Source of the DNA: Planctomycetota bacterium
Lineage (GTDB): Bacteria; Planctomycetota; Phycisphaerae; UBA1845
DNA length: 32,134 bases
Direction: 5' to 3'
NCBI GenBank assembly: GCA_016200265.1
Contig: JACQFE010000065.1
Coordinates: 1-32,134, forward strand
Both the position numbers and the translations under genes were made by a program. Below are positions 18,363-25,615 of this stretch, in pieces. How positions within the stretch are numbered: position 1 is the first letter of the stretch; every line of letters begins with the position of its first letter. The notes under the pieces were generated by a model. That model did no database searches. It worked only from the letters and a program-made list of their open reading frames with translations, and was not told where the DNA came from.

Positions 18363-19130
18363 ATGGTTCGTGCGACCGGCTGCGCAGCTTTGATAATCGG
18401 AATTTCAGGCTGCGCCACCAAACGCGCGGATATTCTGCATTTTCTTCGTGAAAACGACCACGAAGTCTCCGCCATCGAGTATCGCGTCGGCATCCCGGAT
18501 GAACTGGCCATCACCGCGCCGCGAATTCCGGAGATCGACAACGAGGCACAGCGCGTGCGACCTGATGGGAAAATCAATTTGCGCTTGCTCGGCGAAGTGA
18601 AGATCGTCGGCATGACCGCCAAGGAGATTGCCGCCAAGTTGGAAGTGTTGCTCAGCCGCTATTACGTCGACCCGAAGGTGGCCGTCCGCGTCACCGGATA
18701 TTTGAGTAAGAAATATTACATCTACGGCCTCGTTTCCAGCGTCGGTCCGCGACCGTATACAGGCCGAGACACGCTCCTGGACGCCGTTGTCAATGCTGGA
18801 ACAACGTATCTCTCCTGGACCAGCAACGTCCAGGTGATTCGACCGGCCCACGGAGATGTTCCCGTGCGCATCATTCACGTTGACGTCGATCAGATGGTAA
18901 AGAAGGGCGACTGGAGCAAGAACGTGCTCCTCGAGCCGAACGACACGGTCTACGTTCCGCCGACGCCGCTGGCATGGTTCGGCTTGAAGGTTCGCGAGGT
19001 GTTGTATCCGGTGAATCCGGCCATCCAGGCGTATACGACCCCGGCGCAAATCAAGTCGGTGGAACATGCGTATGACAATGCGAATCAATCGAACACGAGT
19101 TATATCTATGGCAGTGTTACACCTTATTGA
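18363..19130 (+). CDS. Wza/GumB-type polysaccharide export lipoprotein
   Basis: This is a periplasmic/outer-membrane polysaccharide export protein. I choose the ATG at 18363 because it gives a textbook lipoprotein signal: MVRATGCAALIIGISGC with lipobox ISGC and acylated C17. Longer starts at 18210 (GTG), 18270 or 18276 bury this signal and are less likely. The poly-export domain follows: RIPEIDNEAQRVRPDGKINL, RLLGEVKIVGMTAKEIAAKL and YVDPKVAVRV. An SLBB-like domain comes next with YYIYGLVSSVGPRPYTG and LLDAVVNAGTTYLSWTSNVQVIRP. The protein is 255 aa, shorter than E. coli Wza (379 aa), and lacks an obvious C-terminal outer-membrane helix. It is followed after 22 bases by the tyrosine kinase gene. 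Confidence 0.9.
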   Translation: MVRATGCAALIIGISGCATKRADILHFLRENDHEVSAIEYRVGIPDELAITAPRIPEIDNEAQRVRPDGKINLRLLGEVKIVGMTAKEIAAKLEVLLSRYYVDPKVAVRVTGYLSKKYYIYGLVSSVGPRPYTGRDTLLDAVVNAGTTYLSWTSNVQVIRPAHGDVPVRIIHVDVDQMVKKGDWSKNVLLEPNDTVYVPPTPLAWFGLKVREVLYPVNPAIQAYTTPAQIKSVEHAYDNANQSNTSYIYGSVTPY

Positions 19131-19152
19131 TCACAAGTGAGGCGCTATACCA

Positions 19153-20085
19153 GTGGGCAGAATTGCGGATGCATTAAGACGAGCTGAACAGGAGCGCCAA
19201 GAGGCGCTTGGATCCTCGCACTGCGACGCTGTCGCCACGGCGCTTCCTGAGGTCCCCCAGGCAAGCGTTCTTTCCGTCGCCCCCATTGTTCGGGCCGTTC
19301 AGGCGCCGCAGTCCGACGGATCGACCGAGCCATCGACGCTCGTCGAAGGACTTTCCGAATCACTTGTTCCGTTTTTCGAGCGATCATCGCTGGTCACCGA
19401 ACAGTACCGCTCGTTGCGAACGCGACTGTTGAGCGGTAATCCCAATTACGAACATCGCATCCTGGCCATCACCAGCGCCGTGCCCAAAGAAGGCAAGAGC
19501 GTCACCACCCTGAATCTCGGCTGCATTCTCGCGGAAATCCGTCACCTCAAGGTGCTCGTCGTGGACGGGGACTTTCGACGCAGCTCGCTGGCCCAAATGC
19601 TGAGTCAGCCGACAGGCCCAGGCCTGGCCGAGGTCCTGGACGGACAGGCAACCTATGAAGACGTCATCCGCACAACGCCCATCCCAAACCTGAGTTTTAT
19701 TCCCGCCGGAAGCACGCACGGACGGTCCGCCGCCGAGCTTCTCACGGCCGCGGCCGCCTCCGCGGCGTTTCAGCGCATGCAGAACGATTTCCACTATACG
19801 ATCGTAGACACACCGCCGGCGACGACAGTGACAGACGTTGGCATCATCGGACAATTCTGCACCGGCGTGGTCATGATCGTGCGGCTCCATCGCACGCACG
19901 AGGCCGCCGCCAAGCGGGCGGCTCGGCTCCTCCAGGTGAACAATATCCCGATTCTCGGATGCCTGCTCGTCGGTCGCGACACGCCGGTCACCGGCTATTA
20001 CGGCTACGGTTACTACGGTTACGGATACCGGTACAACTACTACCGCTATTACAACTATTACAAGAGCGGCGAGGATTCTAAGTAA
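19153..20085 (+). CDS. CpsD/CapB-type bacterial tyrosine kinase with a tyrosine-rich tail
   Basis: BY-kinases phosphorylate tyrosines and control polysaccharide chain length and export. The 310-aa protein has Walker A at 109-116 (AVPKEGKS), Walker A' at 135-140 (LVVDGD) and Walker B at 217-222 (IVDTPP). The N-terminal 75 residues contain the helix MGRIADALRRAEQERQEAL, typical of the soluble form. The C-terminus (282-303) has 14 tyrosines in 22 residues, the autophosphorylation cluster. There is no Wzz transmembrane domain, so a separate membrane activator is expected, but none is in the window. The start is GTG at 19153 with GAGGCG upstream. The gene order Wza-like, kinase, glycosyltransferase supports an exopolysaccharide operon. 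Confidence 0.92.
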   Translation: MGRIADALRRAEQERQEALGSSHCDAVATALPEVPQASVLSVAPIVRAVQAPQSDGSTEPSTLVEGLSESLVPFFERSSLVTEQYRSLRTRLLSGNPNYEHRILAITSAVPKEGKSVTTLNLGCILAEIRHLKVLVVDGDFRRSSLAQMLSQPTGPGLAEVLDGQATYEDVIRTTPIPNLSFIPAGSTHGRSAAELLTAAAASAAFQRMQNDFHYTIVDTPPATTVTDVGIIGQFCTGVVMIVRLHRTHEAAAKRAARLLQVNNIPILGCLLVGRDTPVTGYYGYGYYGYGYRYNYYRYYNYYKSGEDSK

Positions 20086-20126
20086 ATTGCGCGATGCTCG
20101 CACCAGCCAAAGATTGAAGAATTTTC

Positions 20127-21368
20127 GTGATCTCCGATAGGCTCATCATTTGCATCGGCAGCGAGTGGGATTATGACCCGACGAGCAAGCACCATGTCAT
20201 GCGGTGCCTGTCTCGCACGAACAACGTACTTTGGGTGAATTACCACGGCACGCGAAAGCCGTCCTTCAATGAACACGATTGGCACGGCGCGGTGCAGACG
20301 CTCAAACGCGTCACCCATGGCGTCCAGCGAATTTCTGATTCAATGGCGCAATTCACGCCGATTGTCATTCCCGGCGCAAAAAGCTGCCTTGCCCGAAAAA
20401 TACACGAGGCCCTGTTGATCGCTCAGATTCGCCGGGCCGTGCGAAATCTCGGTGCGGCTGGCAAAAGAACCACGCAAGTATGGACATTCGCGCCGGACAC
20501 GCCTTTTCTGAAAGGCCGACTCAACGAGGAATGCTTTGTCTATTATTGCACCGACGATCACCGACGATTCGCCGGTTTCGATGCGGATCGCATTGCGGCA
20601 CAGGAGAATGAACTGATCGACCGGGCTGATGTGATGGTGGCTTGCTCAGAGCCTCTTTACAAGGCACATTCAATCCGTAGGAACGACATTCTTCTTTTGC
20701 GCCACGGCGTCGATTTCGAGCATTTCGCTGCGGCCTGGAAAACGCAACTGCCCATTCCCTATGAAATGGCCAATATCGCAAGACCCGTCGTTGGCTTCTT
20801 TGGCTTGATTCATCATTGGATCGACGTGGAGCTGATCGCTCGAGTCGCAGCAATGCGTCCGAATTTTTCCTTCCTTCTACTCGGTGATTGCAAAGTCGAT
20901 GTCTCTCACTTGCAACGCCTCCCGAATGTCCACCTTCTTGGCCGGCGTGACTATTCTGTGTTGCCCGCTTATTGTGCCCGATTCGATGCGGCGATGCTCC
21001 CATTCACGCAGAGTGCCATGACGATCAGCATCAACCCCGTAAAAATGTATGAGTACCTCGCGGCCGGTCTGCCGGTGGTTTCAACGCCCCTCCCCGAATC
21101 GAAGCGCTTCCCCGAGGCAATTCACATCGCGGAGACGCCGGTGGCATTTGCAACAGCGTGCGATGCAGCCGTCGCGATCGGCAGAAGCGACGCGAAACAA
21201 ATCAGCTCACGGGTCCAAAATGACACCTGGTCCACCCGCGTCGAACAACTTTCTGAATACGTGCAACGCCGTCTCAACACGATTCCCATTGGAACCCTTC
21301 CCACTTGCGACCCTTTCGCGCACAGTCATTGCCACCGCCCGCCACTCGCGATATCATCACCGGCATGA
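20127..21368 (+). CDS. Glycosyltransferase, GT4-like, of the polysaccharide block
   Basis: The 413-aa protein looks like a GT-B fold sugar transferase. The N-terminal half begins IICIGSEWDYDPTSKHHVM, a pattern seen in planctomycete and proteobacterial EPS glycosyltransferases, and contains YYCTDDHRRFAGFD. The C-terminal half has VVGFFGLIHHWIDVELI, NVHLLGRRDYSVLPAYC and the nucleotide-sugar region INPVKMYEYLAAGLPVVST, where the E of MYEYLA and the Gly-Leu-Pro-Val-Val are the conserved GT4 elements. The donor and acceptor sugars cannot be predicted. The start is GTG at 20127 with GAAGA upstream. Its stop overlaps the next gene's ATG (ATGA). It acts in the cytoplasm, probably on a lipid-linked repeat unit. 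Confidence 0.85.
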   Translation: MISDRLIICIGSEWDYDPTSKHHVMRCLSRTNNVLWVNYHGTRKPSFNEHDWHGAVQTLKRVTHGVQRISDSMAQFTPIVIPGAKSCLARKIHEALLIAQIRRAVRNLGAAGKRTTQVWTFAPDTPFLKGRLNEECFVYYCTDDHRRFAGFDADRIAAQENELIDRADVMVACSEPLYKAHSIRRNDILLLRHGVDFEHFAAAWKTQLPIPYEMANIARPVVGFFGLIHHWIDVELIARVAAMRPNFSFLLLGDCKVDVSHLQRLPNVHLLGRRDYSVLPAYCARFDAAMLPFTQSAMTISINPVKMYEYLAAGLPVVSTPLPESKRFPEAIHIAETPVAFATACDAAVAIGRSDAKQISSRVQNDTWSTRVEQLSEYVQRRLNTIPIGTLPTCDPFAHSHCHRPPLAISSPA

Positions 21369-21646
21369 AGAATTTTTCAGATAGGGTTCTCTCAAGATTA
21401 ACGGGTCTGGTGCCGGCCAAATGGCTCGTCGTTGCGGGCATGGCTTTCCTTTTCGGCTGCGGAACGGTCGTCACCCAGCCCGATTTTCCGGCCTGCATCC
21501 ACAATGCCGCGGGCGACTGCATCCTGCTTGACGATGTCGAACCGATCCTCAATGACTCCTCACTCACCGCGGATCAAAAGCGTGCAAAACTTCGCGAATT
21601 AGGCATCGAGGACGAACAACTCATCAACGCCCTCATCAACGCATGA
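21365..21646 (+). CDS. Small lipoprotein coupled to the glycosyltransferase
   Basis: The 93-aa product has a hydrophobic stretch LVVAGMAFLFGC ending in a lipobox-like FLFGC (C32), preceded by a charged N-terminus, so it is probably a lipoprotein. The mature part contains two further Cys (CIHNAAGDC), which could form a disulfide, and a C-terminal helix-turn-helix-like segment SLTADQKRAKLRELGIEDEQLINALI. I recognise no family. The ATG at 21365 overlaps the glycosyltransferase stop by four bases, suggesting coupled translation; the reading from 21305 is a less likely extension. A role in the polysaccharide apparatus is inferred only from this coupling. Confidence 0.7.
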   Translation: MKNFSDRVLSRLTGLVPAKWLVVAGMAFLFGCGTVVTQPDFPACIHNAAGDCILLDDVEPILNDSSLTADQKRAKLRELGIEDEQLINALINA

Positions 21647-21692
21647 TCGTCGCGGAACTCCGGCAGACAGGCATCCTTTCACCGGCCTCAGT

Positions 21693-21721
21693 ATGACGAC
21701 TGCGACCGGCCCGACTATGAT
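21693..21721 (+). promoter_or_regulatory. Possible sigma70-like promoter for the nitroreductase gene
   Basis: TATGAT (21716-21721) lies 17 bp downstream of ATGACG (21693-21698, four of six -35 matches), 33 bases before the ATG of the nitroreductase gene, in the gap after the small lipoprotein gene. Confidence 0.35.
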
Positions 21722-21754
21722 CATGAACGAGAGTTTTTCCAGGAGGTTGCACAC

Positions 21755-22351
21755 ATGGGAACTTTGCCTGATCCAACCAAATCGCGGACGCCCGACCACC
21801 CTATCGAATCAATCTTCATTCGTCGCTGGTCGCCTCGAGCGATGAACGGTCAGCCGATCACCGCGGATGAACGCATGCGGTTATTCGAAGCCGCACGCTG
21901 GGCGCCGTCAACTTTCAATGAGCAAGAATGGCGGTTTCTCTTTGCCCTGAGAGATACTCCAACCTGGCAGACTTTTATGGGCCTGTTGATGGAGGCGAAT
22001 CAGACGTGGTGCAAAAATGCGGCCATGCTCGTTGTCGTCCTCTCGCACAAAGTCTTCACGCGCAACGGCAACCCGAATCCCGTCCATACATTCGACGCTG
22101 GCGCGGCCTTTGAAAATCTCGCATTGCAAGGCGCCGCAATGGGCCTTGTGGTCCATGGCATGGCCGGCTTCGACTATGACCGCGCACGAAAAGAACTGAA
22201 TGTGCCGGATGATTATTCCGTGGAGGCCATGATCGCGATTGGACGACCGGGCGATCCGGACACGCTCCCCGCACCACTTAGGGAACGAGAGACGCCCACC
22301 GGGCGCAAGGCCATCGCGGAATTCGTACGCGAAGGAGCGTTCAGTTTTTGA
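21755..22351 (+). CDS. Nitroreductase-family FMN oxidoreductase
   Basis: The 198-aa protein has the nitroreductase fold signatures: the FMN phosphate-binding start FIRRWSPRAMNGQPIT, ARWAPSTFNEQEWRFLFA (the conserved A-P-S-x-x-N-x-Q-x-W-R-F block), GAAFENLALQGAAMGLVVHGMAGFD and the C-terminal AMIAIGRPGD. Such enzymes use NAD(P)H and FMN to reduce nitro groups, quinones or enones; the physiological substrate is unknown. The ATG at 21755 has a perfect AGGAGG about 9 bases upstream. It appears monocistronic, with its own promoter upstream. Confidence 0.92.
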   Translation: MGTLPDPTKSRTPDHPIESIFIRRWSPRAMNGQPITADERMRLFEAARWAPSTFNEQEWRFLFALRDTPTWQTFMGLLMEANQTWCKNAAMLVVVLSHKVFTRNGNPNPVHTFDAGAAFENLALQGAAMGLVVHGMAGFDYDRARKELNVPDDYSVEAMIAIGRPGDPDTLPAPLRERETPTGRKAIAEFVREGAFSF

Positions 22352-22409
22352 TACTCGCAAACTAAGGGGTCGTCAGTCGTTGGCTGATCATGGTTCCTTG
22401 GCGCACGGC

Positions 22410-22441
22410 CTCCCCCCTTTCAAAAGGCGGATAAAGGGGAG
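22410..22441. repeat. REP-like intergenic palindrome
   Basis: CTCCCC(CC)TTT starting at 22410 is mirrored by AAAGGGGAG ending at 22441, giving a hairpin with a two-base bulge around an internal AAAAGG-type core. It lies in the gap between the nitroreductase and coaB genes. Palindromes of this C-rich/G-rich style recur between genes in many genomes; a terminator role is possible but there is no T-run. Confidence 0.45.
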
Positions 22442-22492
22442 TATCTTTGACGTTCTAATAATGTTTCTCATTGGATTTCGTAACGGACCTAC

Positions 22493-23155
22493 ATGATGGC
22501 CGATCCTCGACGAATGTTAATCACCGCAGGCCCAACCCACGAAGCGATGGATAACGTGCGCTTCATCGGCAATCGCTCCAGCGGCCGAATGGGCATTACC
22601 CTCGCCGAGGCCGCAAAACGCGCCGGTTGGCACGTCACACTTCTTCTGGGTCCGACGAATCTACTTCCATCGGATGAAATTCCGGTTCGCCCGTTTGTGT
22701 CAGCCGCGGACTTGGAAAACATGTTGAACAGCGAGTTTCCGAATTGCGACGTGCTCATCATGGCCGCCGCCGTAGGCGATTTCCGACCCGCCGAACGCGC
22801 GTCCGTGAAAATTGCGCGAAATGCGGACGGCCTGACGTTACATCTCGTGCCAACGCCCGATCTGGTCGCACATTGCGCTCGCGGCAAGCGGCAGGATCAA
22901 TTCATCGTCGCCTTCGCCCTCGAAGAGCCGCAGCACCTGGAGCGTCGAGCCCTCGAAAAACTCCGTCGCAAGGGCGTCGATGCAATTGTGGGCAACCCGA
23001 TTGACACCATCGGCGCGGAAACCATTGCACCCGCTGTCTATGATTCGTCGGAAAAACAAGTCACTTTGTCAAAGCAGTCGACGATCACCAAAGAAGAATT
23101 CAGCGATGCCCTCATCGCCTGGATCGACTCGAAGACTCGGTTGCAATCACGATAG
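22493..23155 (+). CDS. coaB: Stand-alone phosphopantothenate-cysteine ligase (CoaB)
   Basis: CoaB condenses 4'-phosphopantothenate with cysteine, using a nucleotide triphosphate, in coenzyme A synthesis. In most bacteria it is the C-terminal half of CoaBC; here the 220-aa protein carries only the CoaB domain. Diagnostic segments are MLITAGPTHEAMDNVRFIGNRSSGRMG, GWHVTLLLGP, NCDVLIMAAAVGDFRP and the K-rich LHLVPTPDLVAHCARGKR with FIVAFALEE. The CoaC flavin decarboxylase must be encoded elsewhere. Adjacent ATGs at 22493 and 22496 are both possible; the ribosome site is weak. The last 9 bases overlap truB on the opposite strand (convergent). Confidence 0.93.
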   Translation: MMADPRRMLITAGPTHEAMDNVRFIGNRSSGRMGITLAEAAKRAGWHVTLLLGPTNLLPSDEIPVRPFVSAADLENMLNSEFPNCDVLIMAAAVGDFRPAERASVKIARNADGLTLHLVPTPDLVAHCARGKRQDQFIVAFALEEPQHLERRALEKLRRKGVDAIVGNPIDTIGAETIAPAVYDSSEKQVTLSKQSTITKEEFSDALIAWIDSKTRLQSR

Positions 23156-23890
23156 TGCGGTTTGATTCATCGTCTCTGGCGAGGGCGGGATCGAAATCAC
23201 ATCGAGCGATTCTCGCGCCTTGTCGAGAGGAATAACGTATTCCGATTGTTGGGCTGAAGCGAGACGCTCAAACGTCCAGGCGGCCTCAAGTACGAACGGC
23301 CCCACGCACGTTCGCACAAGCGACGTCAAACACCCACCGACCGACAGTAGTGTTCCCAGGTCGCGAATGATCGCTCGTACGTACGTCCCGCGACCGCAAC
23401 AAACTTCAAGATCAATCGTTGGCCAGTCATAAGCGTGCAGACGGATCCAATGGATCTTGACCGGCCGCGCGGCAAGCGCCGCCGCCGCGTCCGACGAATT
23501 CATTTTGTACGCCGGCACGCCGCCGATCTTCAGCGCACTGACATTCGGCGGCATTTGTTCGACGCTGCGTTCAATTTCCGCGATGGCAAGCTCAACCTGC
23601 TCTCGATTGGGTATTGATTCGATCGCACATTCCCGCAACGTGCGATCCGAGTCAAAGCTCTCACTGGTGACATCGAGCCGGGCGGTCGCACGATACACCT
23701 TGGGTTGCTCCATGATGCTCTCGACGAGCTTGGTGGCCTTGCCCATGCACAAAACAAGGACACCGCTCGCCGCGGGATCAAGGGTGCCCGCGTGACCGCT
23801 TTTTTTCTGACCCGTGATCGAACGCACGCGATAAAGTGCCTTCGCGGAAGTGATGCTCACCGGCTTGTTTAAGTTGATGATCCCGTCCAA
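23147..23890 (-). CDS. truB: tRNA pseudouridine-55 synthase TruB (short form)
   Basis: TruB makes the universal pseudouridine 55 in the T-loop of tRNA. The N-terminus MDGIINLNKPVSITSAKALYRVR and the catalytic block GHAGTLDPAASGVLVLCMG (catalytic D38) are clear, followed by YRATARLDVTSESFDSD, QMPPNVSALKIGGVPAY and the CGRGTYVRAIIRDLG motif. At 247 aa it is shorter than E. coli TruB (314 aa) and lacks most of the C-terminal PUA-like region. The start must be TTG at 23890, because no ATG precedes the conserved INLNKP. It follows the lipoprotein gene by 16 bases on the same strand, so they are probably cotranscribed. Confidence 0.96.
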   Translation of the reverse strand: MDGIINLNKPVSITSAKALYRVRSITGQKKSGHAGTLDPAASGVLVLCMGKATKLVESIMEQPKVYRATARLDVTSESFDSDRTLRECAIESIPNREQVELAIAEIERSVEQMPPNVSALKIGGVPAYKMNSSDAAAALAARPVKIHWIRLHAYDWPTIDLEVCCGRGTYVRAIIRDLGTLLSVGGCLTSLVRTCVGPFVLEAAWTFERLASAQQSEYVIPLDKARESLDVISIPPSPETMNQTALS

Positions 23891-23906
23891 GGTCGCGTGC
23901 TCGATT

Positions 23907-24434
23907 TCAGCCGGGGAGTTTCACTCTTGTGCCGGAATCGTACGACAATTCCGGATCCGCTTTGATAGGCGATTCGGACTCGGGCGAGGGCAATTTCATT
24001 TGACTCGCCGAGAACGGCTCAACTTTTCCAGTTTTCTTCTCACTCGACGAAGGCGAGAAGATCGCCGTCACCCGCTTCGATTTTCCCGGCGGCACATACG
24101 AAACGGCCATTCGCCCGTCCCATCGACGCGAAACGGTGTACGATAACGGCCCGGTTTCCGGCTTGAGTTGCGTGCCCAAAACCGTCGATTTGAATTTCCC
24201 GCTGCTTTCCTGGGGTTCATTTCGAAATTCGCCGTCGGGTGTAAAAAATCCGCGGGCCTGATATTTTCCTGATTCGTCAATCGTCATCGCACTGATTGGA
24301 AACGATGAGCCTTTCGGTTCAGTCTCTGCCAGCGACCACGATCCCGACGGCTGTGCACAGCCGGAAACCAACAGGCACGCGGCAAGAGTTGCCAGAATCC
24401 CTCGAGATTTTACGGATGCTCCGAAGGCTTCCAT
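23907..24434 (-). CDS. Lipoprotein of unknown function upstream of truB
   Basis: With the ATG at 24434, which has GAGG at the right distance, the protein is 175 aa and begins with a lipoprotein signal ending LVSGC (acylated C26). A GTG at 24473 is a less likely start. The mature part reads GSWSLAETEPKGSSFPISAMTIDESGKYQARGFFTPDGEFRNEPQ and later AVSYVPPGKSKRVTAIF, i.e. short beta-strands separated by turns as in a lipocalin or META-like barrel; this fold is a guess. The tail is Ser/Pro/Glu-rich. It is divergent from the FmdB-like gene (130 bases) and 16 bases upstream of truB. Confidence 0.75.
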   Translation of the reverse strand: MEAFGASVKSRGILATLAACLLVSGCAQPSGSWSLAETEPKGSSFPISAMTIDESGKYQARGFFTPDGEFRNEPQESSGKFKSTVLGTQLKPETGPLSYTVSRRWDGRMAVSYVPPGKSKRVTAIFSPSSSEKKTGKVEPFSASQMKLPSPESESPIKADPELSYDSGTRVKLPG

Positions 24435-24563
24435 TTTGGCCTCTACCATTGCGCCACGATTATGCCGCCCCACGGGTCAGTGCTGTTCATGTGTTCATTC
24501 CGTTGCTCGTTCACGACTGCCTGCCTATACTCTCACCCTAGAAGGTCGTTTCGTGGAGCGATT

Positions 24564-24797
24564 ATGCCAGTCTATGAATATACATGCCCCGACTGCAATG
24601 CGGAATTCGAAGAATTGAGCCGCACAATGGACGACACGGCAACCCCAATATGCCCGCGCTGCGGAAAAAGTCGCTCGCGGCGAAAGCTTAGCGTATTCTC
24701 TGCGAAAGTCGGCGCGTCTGCTTCGGCTGGAAAAATGCCGGCGACCGGCTGCGGACGGTGCGGCGATCCACAGGGACCATGCTCAACTGATTTTTGA
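24564..24797 (+). CDS. FmdB-family zinc-ribbon protein
   Basis: The 77-aa protein matches the FmdB regulatory protein family: MPVYEYTCPDCNAEFEEL with paired CxxC knuckles at C8/C11 and C30/C33 (CPRCGK), forming one zinc ribbon. Beyond it is a Ser/Ala linker and a second Cys cluster GCGRCGDPQGPC, which is typical of this family in planctomycetes and related phyla. The ATG at 24564 has GGAGCG about 5 bases upstream; the longer reading from 24462 is a shadow extension. FmdB was first named in methylotrophs as a putative regulator, but biochemical function is not established. It starts a run of genes that continues with the DUF6677-like gene. Confidence 0.9.
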   Translation: MPVYEYTCPDCNAEFEELSRTMDDTATPICPRCGKSRSRRKLSVFSAKVGASASAGKMPATGCGRCGDPQGPCSTDF

Positions 24798-24811
24798 GCC
24801 GGAGCGACGAA

Positions 24812-25270
24812 TTGGAACGAAACCAACCTACGATCGACATTCGAGCGCCGCTGGCGGGGTTTCTGGGCTGGCTTGTTCCAGGTCTGGGGCACATCCTCAT
24901 CGGCGATCGCTCACGCGGCTTGATCTGCTTTGTCACAATCACGGCCACATTCTGGACAGGAGTTGCCATTGGCGGAGTCGGCACGACGATCGATCCGCAT
25001 GATCGCACCCTTTGGTTCGCCGGTCAACTCTGTGCCGGCGGAAATACAATCGTCGCCTATATGTTTCACGAGACCGTTGTCAGCCGCTGGACCCCGAGTG
25101 ATCGAGCCGCCGCCACTGCCAATTGGGCTTCATCGGAAGTCGGCGTTCACTACACCGGCGTGGCCGGTTTGCTCAACATTTTGGTCGTTCTTGATGCGAT
25201 CGCACGGGCGGAGGTGTCAACCGTCGTGGCAAGGATCAAACGACGCGAAACGGCGAGGAGCGTAACCTAA
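24812..25270 (+). CDS. DUF6677-like small membrane protein
   Basis: The 152-aa protein has the pattern LAGFLGWLVPGLGHILIGDRSRGLICF, which recalls the PGLGH-x3-G-x3-RG core of the planctomycete DUF6677 and TM2-like families, then further membrane segments around TATFWTGVAIGGVG and YTGVAGLLNILVVLDAIARAE. About three to four transmembrane helices are expected. I prefer the TTG at 24812 because GGAGCGA lies about 7 bases upstream; a TTG at 24794 overlaps the FmdB stop. Function is unknown. It is followed directly by the next small membrane protein gene, so the two are likely an operon and may interact. Confidence 0.75.
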   Translation: MERNQPTIDIRAPLAGFLGWLVPGLGHILIGDRSRGLICFVTITATFWTGVAIGGVGTTIDPHDRTLWFAGQLCAGGNTIVAYMFHETVVSRWTPSDRAAATANWASSEVGVHYTGVAGLLNILVVLDAIARAEVSTVVARIKRRETARSVT

Positions 25271-25495
25271 GTGTTCTTGATGGGTCTATTTTTGACGGGT
25301 GCGGAGCTTTCGAGCCGCCAACGACTGCTCCTCATGCTTCCGCTTTGTCTGAGCATTGCGATAGTCTACAAGGTGACGCGATGCGCACACGTCCGCGACG
25401 TTCCCTTGGCGTCGCTCACGCTTTGGATCACGATTGTCCTGGGAATGTTCGCGGTCGGCGTCGGACTTTGGGCCGCCTTCATGATCATGGTATAG
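25271..25495 (+). CDS. Small two-helix membrane protein of unknown function
   Basis: The 74-aa protein has two predicted transmembrane helices, RLLLMLPLCLSIAIVY and LTLWITIVLGMFAVGVGLWAAF, joined by a short polar loop with Arg/His/Asp (RCAHVRDV). It begins with GTG at 25271, immediately after the stop of the DUF6677-like gene, with GAGGAG about 10 bases upstream; an ATG at 25280 is an alternative start. I do not recognise the family. The tight coupling to the DUF6677-like gene suggests a joint role in the inner membrane. It is followed by a REP-like hairpin. Confidence 0.65.
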   Translation: MFLMGLFLTGAELSSRQRLLLMLPLCLSIAIVYKVTRCAHVRDVPLASLTLWITIVLGMFAVGVGLWAAFMIMV

Positions 25496-25510
25496 GCTCT
25501 GTCTGAAAAA

Positions 25511-25533
25511 CCCTCTCCCTGGAAGGGAGAGGG
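25511..25533. repeat. REP-like CCCTCTCCCT/AGGGAGAGGG palindrome
   Basis: A perfect 10-bp stem (25511-25520 with 25524-25533) closes a GGA triloop between the small membrane protein and the VIT-like gene. It is followed by more G-rich text (AAGGGTGAGGG), the style of a very common interspersed intergenic repeat in bacteria. It might also serve as a transcription attenuator or 3' stabiliser. Confidence 0.6.
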
Positions 25534-25615
25534 AAGGGTGAGGGTCGAAGGTTCCGGAGAATGACTCGTAAGGCAGAGCCTGACAAACGAATCCGGGGTT
25601 TGTTCAATCACCACT

